DNA from: an uncultured Bacteroidales bacterium
Lineage (GTDB): Bacteria > Bacteroidota > Bacteroidia > Bacteroidales > P3
Length of the DNA stretch: 40,531 nucleotides
Direction of reading: 5' to 3'
Assembly: GCA_947165345.1 (NCBI GenBank)
Contig: CAMVAA010000004.1
Coordinates: 1 to 40,531 of the forward strand
Shown: positions 26,399-35,092 of the stretch, piece by piece
Numbering within the stretch: the stretch's first letter is position 1
Layout: each line of letters starts with the position of its first letter
The notes under the pieces: generated by a model
Database searches by the model: none
What the model was told of the DNA's origin: nothing
The model's input: only the letters and a program-made list of their open reading frames with translations
Made by a program: the position numbers and the translations under genes

Positions 26399-27033
26399 GA
26401 CACGGATTGCTGATGATGGTGCTGGCGCTGCTGCCTGTGACCCATGCCGCCGGGCAGTGGGACACGGCGGGGCTGCGGCTGACCCATCTGCAGGCGGTGC
26501 CCGTGGTGACGGCGACGGTGCTGGCCGGTGCCGGGAGCGTGGTCACCTTCGTGCCTGCGGCGAAGGAGGTGGCGGTGGGACTGAGAGACGCCGTGGTGGC
26601 GGCCGAGCTGCCGCGACTGCATGTGGACGACTACGTGCAGTATGTGCCGCTGGCGGTGCCGCTTGCCCTCGACATCTGCGGTGTGAAAGGACGTCACAGC
26701 TTGGGCCGTATGGCCATGATAGAAGGGGGCAGCTACCTTCTCGGAGCGGGCTGGCTGCACGCCCTGAAGATGGGCATCGGTGTGTTGAGGCCTGACGGGA
26801 GCACCTACAACTCCTTCCCCAGCGGCCACACCTTCACGGCGTTCACCGGAGCGGAGATACTGAGACGCGAATACGGCGAGGAGTATCCGTGGGTGGCCGT
26901 GGCGGGCTATGCCGTGGCCGCGGCGGTGGGGATGATGAGGATATACAATAACCGCCACTGGGTGGGCGACGTGCTGGGAGGCGCCGGGCTGGCGCTGCTC
27001 AGCGTGACGATTGTGTATTGGGCGCTGGACTGA
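26395..27033 (+). CDS. PAP2-family phosphatase, exported
   Basis: A 212-residue protein. Signal or first membrane helix at 1-20, further hydrophobic helices at about 35-55, 82-95 and 165-182. The three motifs of acid phosphatase/PAP2 enzymes are complete: K-x6-R-P (Lys125 to Arg132-Pro133), PSGH (142-145, with His145) and R-x5-H-x3-D (Arg182, His188, Asp192). It probably dephosphorylates a lipid phosphate (undecaprenyl pyrophosphate or lipid A class) facing the periplasm; the substrate is inferred only from family. The TGA stop overlaps the start of a 7-bp array. Confidence 0.92.
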   Translation: MRHGLLMMVLALLPVTHAAGQWDTAGLRLTHLQAVPVVTATVLAGAGSVVTFVPAAKEVAVGLRDAVVAAELPRLHVDDYVQYVPLAVPLALDICGVKGRHSLGRMAMIEGGSYLLGAGWLHALKMGIGVLRPDGSTYNSFPSGHTFTAFTGAEILRREYGEEYPWVAVAGYAVAAAVGMMRIYNNRHWVGDVLGGAGLALLSVTIVYWALD

Positions 27034-27197
27034 GTTAAGAGTTATGAGTTAAGAGTTATGAGTTAAGAGTTATGAGTTAAGAGTTAAGAGTTATGAGTTA
27101 TGAGTTAAAGTGTGGTAGTAGGGGGTAGAGAGGGGGTAGAGAAGGGGTAGAGAGGCCCCAGAGAGGCCCCAGAGAGGCCCCAGAGAGGGGGTAGAGG
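27032..27197 (+). repeat. Composite 7-bp plus 11-bp array
   Basis: Eleven GAGTTAA/GAGTTAT units (27032-27108), then AGTGTGGTAGTA, then seven 11-base units (27121-27197): GGGGGTAGAGA twice, AGGGGTAGAGA, GGCCCCAGAGA three times, GGGGGTAGAGG. The PAP2 stop codon overlaps the first unit. The architecture is the same as at 21687-21840. Confidence 0.92.
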
Positions 27198-27248
27198 GGA
27201 TGGGTGAGTTTGTGAGGGGTGAGGAAGGGGAGGATGAGAGGGCGAACG

Positions 27249-28988
27249 ATGAAGAGCGAACAAAACTTAATGCAGAATATGAAACTGATAGACACACACA
27301 ACATTAAAGGCGACCTGTTCGGCGGAGTGACCGCCGGCATCGTAGCGCTACCGTTGGCGTTGGCCTTCGGCATACAGGCTTTCAGCGGAGTGAACGACCC
27401 CGAGGCGGCATCGATGGGTGCCTACGCGGGACTGGTCGGTGCCACGCTGCTGGGCTTCTTCGCCGCCCTCTTCGGCGGCACGCACAGCCAGATATCGGGA
27501 CCTACGGGGCCGATGACGGTGGTCACGGCGACCCTGGTGAGCGGCGCGTGGACCTCGAGCGGCGGCGCCGACTTCTCGGCGGTGCTGGTGAGCATGGCGC
27601 TGGCGGCCATCTTCTGCGGCCTGTTCCAGATACTCTTCGGCGTCATCAAGCTGGGCAAGTATGTCCGCTATATACCGTATCCGGTGCTGAGCGGCTTCAT
27701 GAGCGGTATCGGCGTCATCATCATCCTGCAGCAGCTCTACCCCTTGGTGGGGCAGAGCGGCAAGGGGTCGATGGTGGACCTGCTGACGGGGCTGCCCGCC
27801 GCCGTGGGCGACATGTCGCTCACGGCCTTGCTGTTGGGACTCGGCACGGTGGCCATCATCTACCTCTTCCCCCTGCTGACCAAGAAGGTGCCGTCGACGC
27901 TGGTGGCGCTGATAGTGATGACGGTGGTGTCGCTGTTCATTGACATGGAAGGAGTGTCCACCATCGGTGAGATACCGTCCGGCCTTCCGACCCCCTTCTT
28001 CGCCAACGGCAAGGTGAGCCTGGCGGGTCTGGACTGGGGGACGGTGATAGTGGCGGCCATCATACCGGGCCTCACGCTGGCCGGACTGGGAAGCATAGAC
28101 ACGCTGCTCACGTCGGTGGTGGCGGACAACATCACCAAGACGAAGCACAACAGCAACCGCGAGCTGATAGGGCAGGGCATAGGCAACGCCATGGCGGGCC
28201 TCTTCTGCGGCCTGCCGGGAGCCGGCGCCACGATGAGAACGGTGGTCAACGTCAAGAGTGGCGGCCGCACGCAGCTCAGCGGCATGGTGCACGCCTTGCT
28301 GCTGCTGGCCATCATGCTGGGGCTGGGGAGCCTGGTGAAATACGTGCCGCTGTCGGTGCTGGCGGGTATCCTCATCACCGTGGGCTGGGGCATCATAGAC
28401 TTCAAAGGGTTCAAGGACCTGCCCAAGATACCGCGTGCCGACGCGGTGGTGCTGGTGGTGGTGTTCCTGGTCACCGTCTTCGTGGACCTGCTGACCGCCG
28501 TAGGCATCGGCATGGTGATAGCCTGTGTGCTGTTTATGAAACGTGCGTCGGACCTGGTGGAGGGAGGCTACAGCAGCCAGGAGATGACCGGCTTCGACAA
28601 AGAGAGCCCGTGGGACGACGAGCACGGCATGCCGGACACGGTGGCCCACAAGATTTACATACAACGCCTGAACGGCCCCATCTTCTTCGGCACCATCAAC
28701 AAGTTCAAGGAGGTGATGCAGACGGTGCCGCAGGATGCGAAGATCGTCATCATCCGCATGCGGCTGGTGAGCTTCATGGACCAGAGCGGCCTGTACGCCA
28801 TGGAGGAAGCCATCAAAGACCTGCAGTCGCGCGGCACGGAGGTCCTGATGACCATCATACAGCCGCAGCCGATGTACATGCTCCGGACGCTGAACGTGAT
28901 ACCGGCCGTGGTGCCCGAGAACCACACCTTCAAGACCTTCGAGGAATGCACCGCTTATCTTAGCAACAAATTAGAAAACATACAATAA
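27249..28988 (+). CDS. SulP-family anion transporter with STAS domain
   Basis: A 579-residue protein from the ATG at 27249; a GTG at 27219 and an ATG at 27234 are weaker options because they encode Arg-rich leader. Inner-membrane transporter with 10-14 hydrophobic helices in residues 20-430: GDLFGGVTAGIVALPLALAFGIQ (TM1 motif), SQISGPTGPMTVV, SGFMSGIGVIIILQQL. The STAS domain (about 455-575) has RMRLVSFMDQSGLYAMEEAIKDLQSRG. Relatives carry sulfate, bicarbonate or dicarboxylates; the substrate cannot be read from sequence. The next gene starts 1 base after the stop. Confidence 0.92.
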   Translation: MKSEQNLMQNMKLIDTHNIKGDLFGGVTAGIVALPLALAFGIQAFSGVNDPEAASMGAYAGLVGATLLGFFAALFGGTHSQISGPTGPMTVVTATLVSGAWTSSGGADFSAVLVSMALAAIFCGLFQILFGVIKLGKYVRYIPYPVLSGFMSGIGVIIILQQLYPLVGQSGKGSMVDLLTGLPAAVGDMSLTALLLGLGTVAIIYLFPLLTKKVPSTLVALIVMTVVSLFIDMEGVSTIGEIPSGLPTPFFANGKVSLAGLDWGTVIVAAIIPGLTLAGLGSIDTLLTSVVADNITKTKHNSNRELIGQGIGNAMAGLFCGLPGAGATMRTVVNVKSGGRTQLSGMVHALLLLAIMLGLGSLVKYVPLSVLAGILITVGWGIIDFKGFKDLPKIPRADAVVLVVVFLVTVFVDLLTAVGIGMVIACVLFMKRASDLVEGGYSSQEMTGFDKESPWDDEHGMPDTVAHKIYIQRLNGPIFFGTINKFKEVMQTVPQDAKIVIIRMRLVSFMDQSGLYAMEEAIKDLQSRGTEVLMTIIQPQPMYMLRTLNVIPAVVPENHTFKTFEECTAYLSNKLENIQ

Positions 28989-28989
28989 A

Positions 28990-29700
28990 ATGGGAAGAGC
29001 ATTTGAATACCGCAAAGCGAGAAAACTGAAACGTTGGGGCCACATGGCCCGCACCTTCACCAAGATCGGCAAGGAGATAGAGCTGGCCGTGCTGGCCGGC
29101 GGTCCGGACCCGTCGAGCAACCTGAGGCTGAGGCTGCTGATACAGACCGCGAAGAGCGAGTCCATGCCGAAGGACAACGTGGAGCGCGCCATCAAACGCG
29201 CCACCGAGAAGGACCGTTCCGCATACAAGGAGGTGGTCTACGACGGCAAAGGCCCCCACGGCGTGGCCGTAGTGGTGGAGACCGCCACGGACAACCCCAC
29301 GCGGACGGTGGCCAACCTGCGCGCCGCCTTCGTGCGCGGCAAGGGCGAGCTGGGCACGATGGGGATGAACGACTTCCTCTTCGAGCGCAAGTGCTCGTTT
29401 GTGGTGGCCTGGCGCGACGACATCGACATGGACGAGCTGGAGCTGGAGCTGATAGACTGCGACATCGACGAGGTGTTCCGCGACGAAGACGAAATCATGA
29501 TCTATGCGGACTTCAGCAACTACGGCCCCATATCGAAGTATCTCGAGGACAAGGGGCTTGAAATCAAGAGCTTCAAGTTTGAGCGCATACCGCTGACCAT
29601 GCGCGAGCTGTCGGCCGAGGAGCAGGAGGACGTCAACGCCCTGATAGAGCGCCTCGAGAACGACGACGACGTGGTCAACGTGTTCCACAACATGGCATAA
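28990..29700 (+). CDS. yebC: YebC/PmpR-family protein (TACO1-type)
   Basis: A 236-residue protein. MGRAFEYRKARKLKRWGHMARTFTKIGKEIELAVLAGGPDPSSN and PKDNVERAIKRATEK are the signature N-terminal segments; GPHGVAVVVETATDNPTRTVANLRA and LGTMGMNDFLFERK follow. The family is annotated as a transcriptional regulator; more recent work links it to ribosome function on proline-rich stretches. The first residues (GRAFEYRKA in place of GHSKWANIKH) follow the variant common in Bacteroidota. Starts 1 base after the transporter stop, so the two are probably cotranscribed. Confidence 0.93.
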   Translation: MGRAFEYRKARKLKRWGHMARTFTKIGKEIELAVLAGGPDPSSNLRLRLLIQTAKSESMPKDNVERAIKRATEKDRSAYKEVVYDGKGPHGVAVVVETATDNPTRTVANLRAAFVRGKGELGTMGMNDFLFERKCSFVVAWRDDIDMDELELELIDCDIDEVFRDEDEIMIYADFSNYGPISKYLEDKGLEIKSFKFERIPLTMRELSAEEQEDVNALIERLENDDDVVNVFHNMA

Positions 29701-29723
29701 CAACAACAAACCTACATAGAGAC

Positions 29724-31631
29724 ATGCAAACAGTCAGACGTCTGGCAGTGCCGCTTCTTGTGGTGCTGATACTTGCAACGGCCTGCGGCCGGTCGGTCAC
29801 CGTGGGTGACGTGAGCGTAGTGCCGGAGCCGGTGTTCTGCGTACAGAAGGAGGGCACGTTCACGCTGCGCGGCAACCCGCGCCTGAGCGTGCAGGGCTTC
29901 GGGCAGAACTCGCCCACGGCCAAGTACATCATGAAATCGCTCCGTTCGGCGCACATGCACCCCTCGCTGGTGCCCACGTCGTCGGAGGCCGACATATCGC
30001 TGGTGCTCAACGACACCGTGAACTCCGAGATAGGCACGGAGGGCTACCTGCTGGAGGTGCGCAACGGCGGCATACGCATCAGCGCGAACAGCGAGACGGG
30101 CCTGCTGTACGGCTACCAGACGCTGGTGCAGCTGCTTCCGGCCGACGTGCTGAAGACCACCTACCGGAGCATCACCATGCCCGAGTGCACCATACTGGAC
30201 TATCCGCGGTTTGCGTGGCGCGGGGTGATGCTCGACGTGAGCCGCCACTTCTTCAACGTGAAGCACGTGAAGAAGGTGCTCGACGTGATGGCCACCTACA
30301 AGATGAACAAGCTGCACTGGCACCTCACCGACGACCACGGCTGGCGCCTGCCGAGCGAGAAATACCCGCAGCTGAACACGGTGGGCTCGTGGCGGGTGGA
30401 CCGCGACGACGTGCCGTGGGGCAAGGCCGAGCCGGCGCGGGAAGGGGAGCGCGCCACCTACGGCGGCTACTACTCGAAGGAGGAGATTGCCGACGTGATA
30501 CGCTACGCCGCCGACCGCGGCATCGAGGTCATCCCCGAGGTGGAGCTGCCCGGCCACGTGAGCGCCGTGCTGGCCGCCATGCCGCAGCTGGCGTGTGACG
30601 ACTACCCCTACGAGGTGGCCATAGGCCCCTACTGGCCTCCGAAGGCAATACTCTGCGCCGGCAACGACTCCACGCTGACCGTGCTCTACGACCTGCTGGA
30701 CGAGGTGTGCGACCTCTTCCCGTCGAAGTATATCCACATTGGCGGCGACGAGGCGTGGAAGGACAACTGGGAGGCCTGCGCCAAGTGCCAGCGCCGCATC
30801 AGGGCCGAGCACCTGGACGGCGAAGAGCAGCTGCAGAGCTGGCTTGTGGGCAAAGTGCAGCAGCACCTTGCCGAACGGGGCAAGACCATCATAGGATGGG
30901 ACGAAATCATGGGCCTCAAGAAAGAGGGCTGGAGCATGGACAACGGAGTGTCGGAGACCAATCCCTTTGTGACAGACGACGCCGTCGTGCTGTCGTGGCG
31001 CGGCTACGAGCCCGGCCTTGCGGCGGCCCGCGGCGGACACCCCGTCATCATGTGCCCGACGGAGTACTGCTACGTCGACTACTACCAGGCCGACCCGCGC
31101 TACCAGCCAGCCTCCATAGGCGGCCTTGTCACCCTCAGCAAAGCCTACGGCTTCGACCCCGTGCCCGAAGGGACGCCGGCCGCGGTGGCCCGCAACGTCA
31201 TCGGCGGGCAGTGCAACCTCTGGGCCGAGTACATCAACACCCCGCAGCATGCCGAGTATATGCTCCTGCCGCGCATGCTGGCCACGGCCGAGTGCCTGTG
31301 GACGCCGCGCGACAACAAAGACTGGAACCGCTTCCGCCGCAAGGTCGAGGTGCAGAAAGACAGGCTCCACGCCAAGGGCTACAACTACTGCGAGGGCTCG
31401 TTCACGCCGCACTTCACCGCCCGCCGCGTGGACGACAACACGATGAATATCAGTATCTCCACCGAGGTGCCGAACACCTATATCTTCTACACCACCGACC
31501 TCTCGACGCCCACGAGGGAGAGCCTGATATACATAGGCCCCATCAACCTCGAGCGCGGCACCCACATCAAGATACTGCCCGTGTACAAAGACATCGAGCG
31601 CGACTCAGTGTATGAATTTCTCATCAAGTGA
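29724..31631 (+). CDS. Beta-N-acetylhexosaminidase (GH20) lipoprotein
   Basis: A 635-residue protein. Lipoprotein-like signal ending LATAC (Cys21). Residues about 30-145 form the GH20b domain (VVPEPVFCVQKEG...GYLLEV). The catalytic barrel starts at DYPRFAWRGVMLDVSRHFF, with HLTDDHGWRLPSEKYP, and carries the Asp-Glu pair Asp342-Glu343 in HIGGDEAWK. NLWAEYI and LPRMLATAECLW end the barrel. Residues about 560-635 form a small beta domain (chitobiase C-terminal type). Releases terminal GlcNAc or GalNAc from glycans at the cell surface or periplasm. The 3' end overlaps hydE by 20 bases. Confidence 0.95.
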   Translation: MQTVRRLAVPLLVVLILATACGRSVTVGDVSVVPEPVFCVQKEGTFTLRGNPRLSVQGFGQNSPTAKYIMKSLRSAHMHPSLVPTSSEADISLVLNDTVNSEIGTEGYLLEVRNGGIRISANSETGLLYGYQTLVQLLPADVLKTTYRSITMPECTILDYPRFAWRGVMLDVSRHFFNVKHVKKVLDVMATYKMNKLHWHLTDDHGWRLPSEKYPQLNTVGSWRVDRDDVPWGKAEPAREGERATYGGYYSKEEIADVIRYAADRGIEVIPEVELPGHVSAVLAAMPQLACDDYPYEVAIGPYWPPKAILCAGNDSTLTVLYDLLDEVCDLFPSKYIHIGGDEAWKDNWEACAKCQRRIRAEHLDGEEQLQSWLVGKVQQHLAERGKTIIGWDEIMGLKKEGWSMDNGVSETNPFVTDDAVVLSWRGYEPGLAAARGGHPVIMCPTEYCYVDYYQADPRYQPASIGGLVTLSKAYGFDPVPEGTPAAVARNVIGGQCNLWAEYINTPQHAEYMLLPRMLATAECLWTPRDNKDWNRFRRKVEVQKDRLHAKGYNYCEGSFTPHFTARRVDDNTMNISISTEVPNTYIFYTTDLSTPTRESLIYIGPINLERGTHIKILPVYKDIERDSVYEFLIK

Positions 31632-32610
31632 CATAAAACACCTCCTCAGCACCAGCGACCCGCAGGCCGTGGACGCCCTGATGGAGGAGGCCTGCCGTCT
31701 GCGCGACGAAGTCTACGGGCGGCGCGTTTTCATGCGTGGCCTCATCGAGGTCAGCAGCCACTGCCGCAACAACTGTTTTTATTGCGGACTGCGGCGCGAT
31801 GTTCAGTGTCGGCGCTACCGCCTTGGCAAAGAGCAAATACTCGACTGCTGCCGCATCGGCCATGAGCTCGGCTTCCGCACCTTCGTGCTGCAGGGCGGCG
31901 AGGATGCCTGGTTCACCGACGAGCGCGTGTGCGACATCGTGAGCACCATCCGCTCCATGTTCCCCGACTGCGCCGTCACCCTGTCGCTCGGCGAACGCAG
32001 CCGCGAGAGCTACGCCGCCCTCCGCGCCGCCGGCGCCGACCGCTACCTCCTCCGCCACGAGACCGCCGATGCCGCCCACTATGCCCGTCTGCACCCTTCG
32101 GAGATGAGCTTCGACAACCGCATGCGGTGCCTCCAGGACCTGCGCCAGCTCGGCTTCCAGGTAGGGGCCGGCTTCATGGTCGGCTCGCCATACCAGACGC
32201 TGGACACCATCCTCGAAGACCTCGAATTCATAGACCGTTTCCGGCCCGAGATGGTCGGCATAGGCCCGTTCATACCCGCCTCCGGCACCCCCTTCGAAAA
32301 CCATCCCGCCGGAAGCGTCGAGCTCACCGTCCGGCTGCTCGCCATCATAAGGATAATACACCCGCATGTACTGCTGCCCGCCACCTCGGCCCTCGGCACC
32401 CTCCACCCACAGGGACGCGAACGCGCCATCGCCGCCGGCGCCAACGTCGTCATGCCCAACCTTTCGCCCCAGGACACCCGCGCCCTGTACTCCATCTATA
32501 ACAACAAACTCGCCACCGGCAGCGAAGCCGCCGAGAGCGCCGCCGACATCCGCGCCCGCTTGAAAGCCATCGGCATGGACGTCCCCACCGACCGCGGCGA
32601 CTACCGCTGA
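31612..32610 (+). CDS. hydE: [FeFe]-hydrogenase maturation radical-SAM enzyme HydE
   Basis: A 332-residue protein. The radical-SAM cluster motif is C-x3-C-x2-C (Cys51, Cys55, Cys58) in LIEVSSHCRNNCFYCGLRR, the wording typical of HydE. VLQGGEDAWFT, LSLGERSRESYAALRAAGADRYLLRHET and GFMVGSPYQT, then GIGPFIPASGTPF complete the match. HydE helps build the dithiomethylamine bridge of the [FeFe] H-cluster. No hydF, hydG or hydrogenase gene is in the window, so they must be elsewhere if the enzyme is functional. The start overlaps the hexosaminidase by 20 bases. Confidence 0.9.
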   Translation: MNFSSSDIKHLLSTSDPQAVDALMEEACRLRDEVYGRRVFMRGLIEVSSHCRNNCFYCGLRRDVQCRRYRLGKEQILDCCRIGHELGFRTFVLQGGEDAWFTDERVCDIVSTIRSMFPDCAVTLSLGERSRESYAALRAAGADRYLLRHETADAAHYARLHPSEMSFDNRMRCLQDLRQLGFQVGAGFMVGSPYQTLDTILEDLEFIDRFRPEMVGIGPFIPASGTPFENHPAGSVELTVRLLAIIRIIHPHVLLPATSALGTLHPQGRERAIAAGANVVMPNLSPQDTRALYSIYNNKLATGSEAAESAADIRARLKAIGMDVPTDRGDYR

Positions 32611-32612
32611 GG

Positions 32613-32730
32613 GAGTTGAAAAGTGATAATTGAGAGTTGAAAATTGAAAGTTGGGGGGTAGAGAGGGGGTAGAGAGGACCCAGAGAGGGGGTAGAGAGGA
32701 CCCAGAGAGGGGGTAGAGAGGGGGTAGAGA
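32613..32730 (+). repeat. Composite 7-bp plus 11-bp array
   Basis: Six 7-base units (GAGTTGA, AAAGTGA, TAATTGA, GAGTTGA, AAATTGA, AAGTTGG; 32613-32654) begin 2 bases after the hydE stop. Then seven 11-base units (32654-32730): GGGGGTAGAGA and GGACCCAGAGA in alternating runs. This is the third instance of the heptad-then-hendecad order. Confidence 0.9.
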
Positions 32731-32830
32731 GGCGTGGGGGTGGAAGGATGAAAAAAGTACGGCGGTTTGCTGCGGGGGGCGGTCACGTTGGCGGCAGAAG
32801 GGTGTTTGGGTGCAAAGTTCAAAAAAAGAT

Positions 32831-32861
32831 TTTGTCACGTGGAAAACATTTTGTACTTTTG
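32831..32861 (+). promoter_or_regulatory. Promoter of the acyl-CoA synthetase gene
   Basis: TTTG (32831-32834), exactly 19 bases, then TACTTTTG (32854-32861) followed by C. A perfect Bacteroidota housekeeping promoter; the leader is about 30 bases. Confidence 0.85.
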
Positions 32862-32897
32862 CAGTCTCAATCAGTATCAAAAATAAAACATATCGAT

Positions 32898-34970
32898 ATG
32901 ATAGCAAAAGAACTACTCAACCCCAAGAGCATCGTGGTGTGCGGTGCTTCGAGCGATGTACATAAGCCGGGCGGCAAGGCCCTGTGGAACCTGTTGCACA
33001 GCCCCTTCAAGGGACAGGTCTACGCTGTGAACCCCAAAGAGAGCGAGGTGCAGGGCGTGAAGTGCTATGCCAAGGTCGACGACCTGCCGCAGGTCGACTG
33101 CGCCATCCTCTGCATTGCCGCCAAGTTCTGCGCCCAGACCGTCGACGTGCTTGCCAAGGAGAAAGGCACGAAGGGCTTCATCATCGTCAGCGCCGGCTTC
33201 AGCGAGGAGAACGCCGAGGGCGCCGCCATCGAGAAGCACATCGTGGACACCATCAACTCTGTGGGTGGCTCGCTGATAGGCCCCAACTGCACCGGCTTCC
33301 TCAACACCAACTATAGCGGCTGCTTCGACGCACCTATCCCTCCGCTTGACCCCAAGGGTGTGGACTTCATCACCGGCAGCGGCGCCACGGCCGTGTTCAT
33401 CAAGGAGTACGGAATGAGCAACGGTCTGAAGTTCAATAGCGTGTGGGCTGTTGGCAACAGTGCACAGCTGGGCATCGAGGACGTGCTGGAGCACCTGGAC
33501 GAGACCTTCGACCCCGAGAAGTCGAGCCGCGTCATCATGCTTTATATGGAGAAGATTGGCGACCCGCAGCGGTTGCTCAAACATAGCCGCAGCCTGATCA
33601 ACAAGGGCTGCCATATTGCTGCCATCAAGAGCGGCGGCAGTGCCGCCGGCAGCCGTGCCGCCAGCAGCCACACCGGCGCCCTGGCCACCAACGACGCCGC
33701 CGTCGACGCCCTGTTCCGCAAGGCCGGCATCGTGCGCTGCCAGAACCGTCAGGAGCTGACCACCGTCTGCGCCGTCTTCATGCACCCCGAGCTGAAAGGC
33801 AAGCGCTGCGCCGTAATCACGCACGCCGGCGGTCCCGCCGTGATGCTGACCGACGTGCTGAGCAACGGCGGCATGGAGGTACCCTCGCTGAAGGAACACC
33901 CCGCCAGCCCCGCCCTGCTGGAGAAGCTTTTCGCCGGCAGCTCGGTTGGAAACCCCATCGACTTCCTGGCCACCGGCACCGCCGAGCAGCTGGGCTACAT
34001 CATTGACGCTGTGGAGAACGACTACGAGGACATCGACTTCTCCGTGGTCATCTTCGGCAGCCCCGGACTGTTCAGCAACAAGGAGGTCTACGACCTGCTC
34101 GACCAGAAGATGAAGACCTGCAAGAAACCTATCTTCCCCGTGTTGCCTTCGATTATCAATGTGAAGGAAGAAATTGAGGACTTCATTGCCAAGGGCCGCA
34201 TCAACTTCCCGGAGGAGTGTGTGCTCGGCAACGCCATTTGCAAGGTGTACAACACGCCCAAGCCGCAGCCTGAGCATGTGGAGCTGCCCCGGATTGACGT
34301 GGCACGCATCCGCAAGACCATCGACCGCTGCAAAGACGGCTATATGGAAATCAGCGACTACAACGAGCTGCTCGACGCTGCCGGCATCAGCCGCAAGAAG
34401 AGCGTCGAGGTGAGCAAGAAAGAAGACGCCCTGGCCTTCGCCAAGGAGGTGGGCTGCTCGAAGGATGTGCCGCTGGTGATGAAGGTTGTCGGCCCGCTGC
34501 ACAAGAGCGACGTGGGCGGTGTGACCCTCGGCGTGAAGGACCTCGACACCGTGGCCAAAGAGTTCGACCGCCTGATTGTCATCCCCGAGACCTACGCTGT
34601 GGAGATGTACCCGATGCTGGACGGTACCGACGTGTATATCGGCGCCATCCGCGATCCGAAGTTCGGCCACCAGATATTCTTCGGACTGGGCGGCATATTC
34701 ATAGAGGTGCTGAAAGACGTGCAGAGCGCGCTGGCACCCATCACCGCCGCCGAGGCTAAGGAGATGCTCAAGCAGCTCAAGGGCTACAAGATACTGCAAG
34801 GTGTGCGTGGGCAGGAGGGCGTCAACCTTGACCTCTATGCCGACCAGGTGGCCCGCGTGAGCGCCCTGGTGCAGGCCGCTCCCGAGATTGCCGAGATGGA
34901 CCTCAACCCGCTGCTTGGCAATCCGCGCTACGTCACTGCGGTTGATGCACGAATTCGTTTGGAAAAATGA
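32898..34970 (+). CDS. ADP-forming acyl-CoA (acetate-CoA) synthetase, fused alpha and beta subunits
   Basis: A 690-residue protein from the ATG at 32898; the open frame extends upstream through the promoter and is not coding there. Makes ATP from acetyl-CoA (or another acyl-CoA), ADP and phosphate. Domain order: CoA-binding (1-130, VVCGASSDVHKPGGKALWNLL), succinyl-CoA-ligase-like (about 145-300) with the phosphohistidine His258 in SSHTGALA, flavodoxin-like domain (about 300-460), and ATP-grasp (about 475-690, VVGPLHKSDVGGVTLGV and MDLNPLL). A key enzyme of substrate-level phosphorylation in anaerobes. The substrate acid is not decided by sequence. Confidence 0.93.
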   Translation: MIAKELLNPKSIVVCGASSDVHKPGGKALWNLLHSPFKGQVYAVNPKESEVQGVKCYAKVDDLPQVDCAILCIAAKFCAQTVDVLAKEKGTKGFIIVSAGFSEENAEGAAIEKHIVDTINSVGGSLIGPNCTGFLNTNYSGCFDAPIPPLDPKGVDFITGSGATAVFIKEYGMSNGLKFNSVWAVGNSAQLGIEDVLEHLDETFDPEKSSRVIMLYMEKIGDPQRLLKHSRSLINKGCHIAAIKSGGSAAGSRAASSHTGALATNDAAVDALFRKAGIVRCQNRQELTTVCAVFMHPELKGKRCAVITHAGGPAVMLTDVLSNGGMEVPSLKEHPASPALLEKLFAGSSVGNPIDFLATGTAEQLGYIIDAVENDYEDIDFSVVIFGSPGLFSNKEVYDLLDQKMKTCKKPIFPVLPSIINVKEEIEDFIAKGRINFPEECVLGNAICKVYNTPKPQPEHVELPRIDVARIRKTIDRCKDGYMEISDYNELLDAAGISRKKSVEVSKKEDALAFAKEVGCSKDVPLVMKVVGPLHKSDVGGVTLGVKDLDTVAKEFDRLIVIPETYAVEMYPMLDGTDVYIGAIRDPKFGHQIFFGLGGIFIEVLKDVQSALAPITAAEAKEMLKQLKGYKILQGVRGQEGVNLDLYADQVARVSALVQAAPEIAEMDLNPLLGNPRYVTAVDARIRLEK

Positions 34971-35092
34971 TACATTTAGTCCCAAACGTCTAAAACTGAC
35001 TCTGAAACGGTGACGTGGATGCAATAATCCGCGCCGCCGTTCGTTATTTTGCACGATAATTAAACTTAATGTCTAACTAAAACAATAGAAAG

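Noticed and set aside
27348-28925. 525-codon minus-strand frame opposite the SulP gene
   Set aside because: His/Arg/Gln-rich mirror frame with no domain; SulP on the plus strand is well supported.
29712-31565. 617-codon minus-strand frame opposite the GH20 gene
   Set aside because: Mirror frame of a GC-rich gene; no motif, and GH20 is unambiguous.
32913-35054. 713-codon minus-strand frame opposite the acyl-CoA synthetase
   Set aside because: Mirror frame; the plus strand has the full domain set and a perfect promoter.
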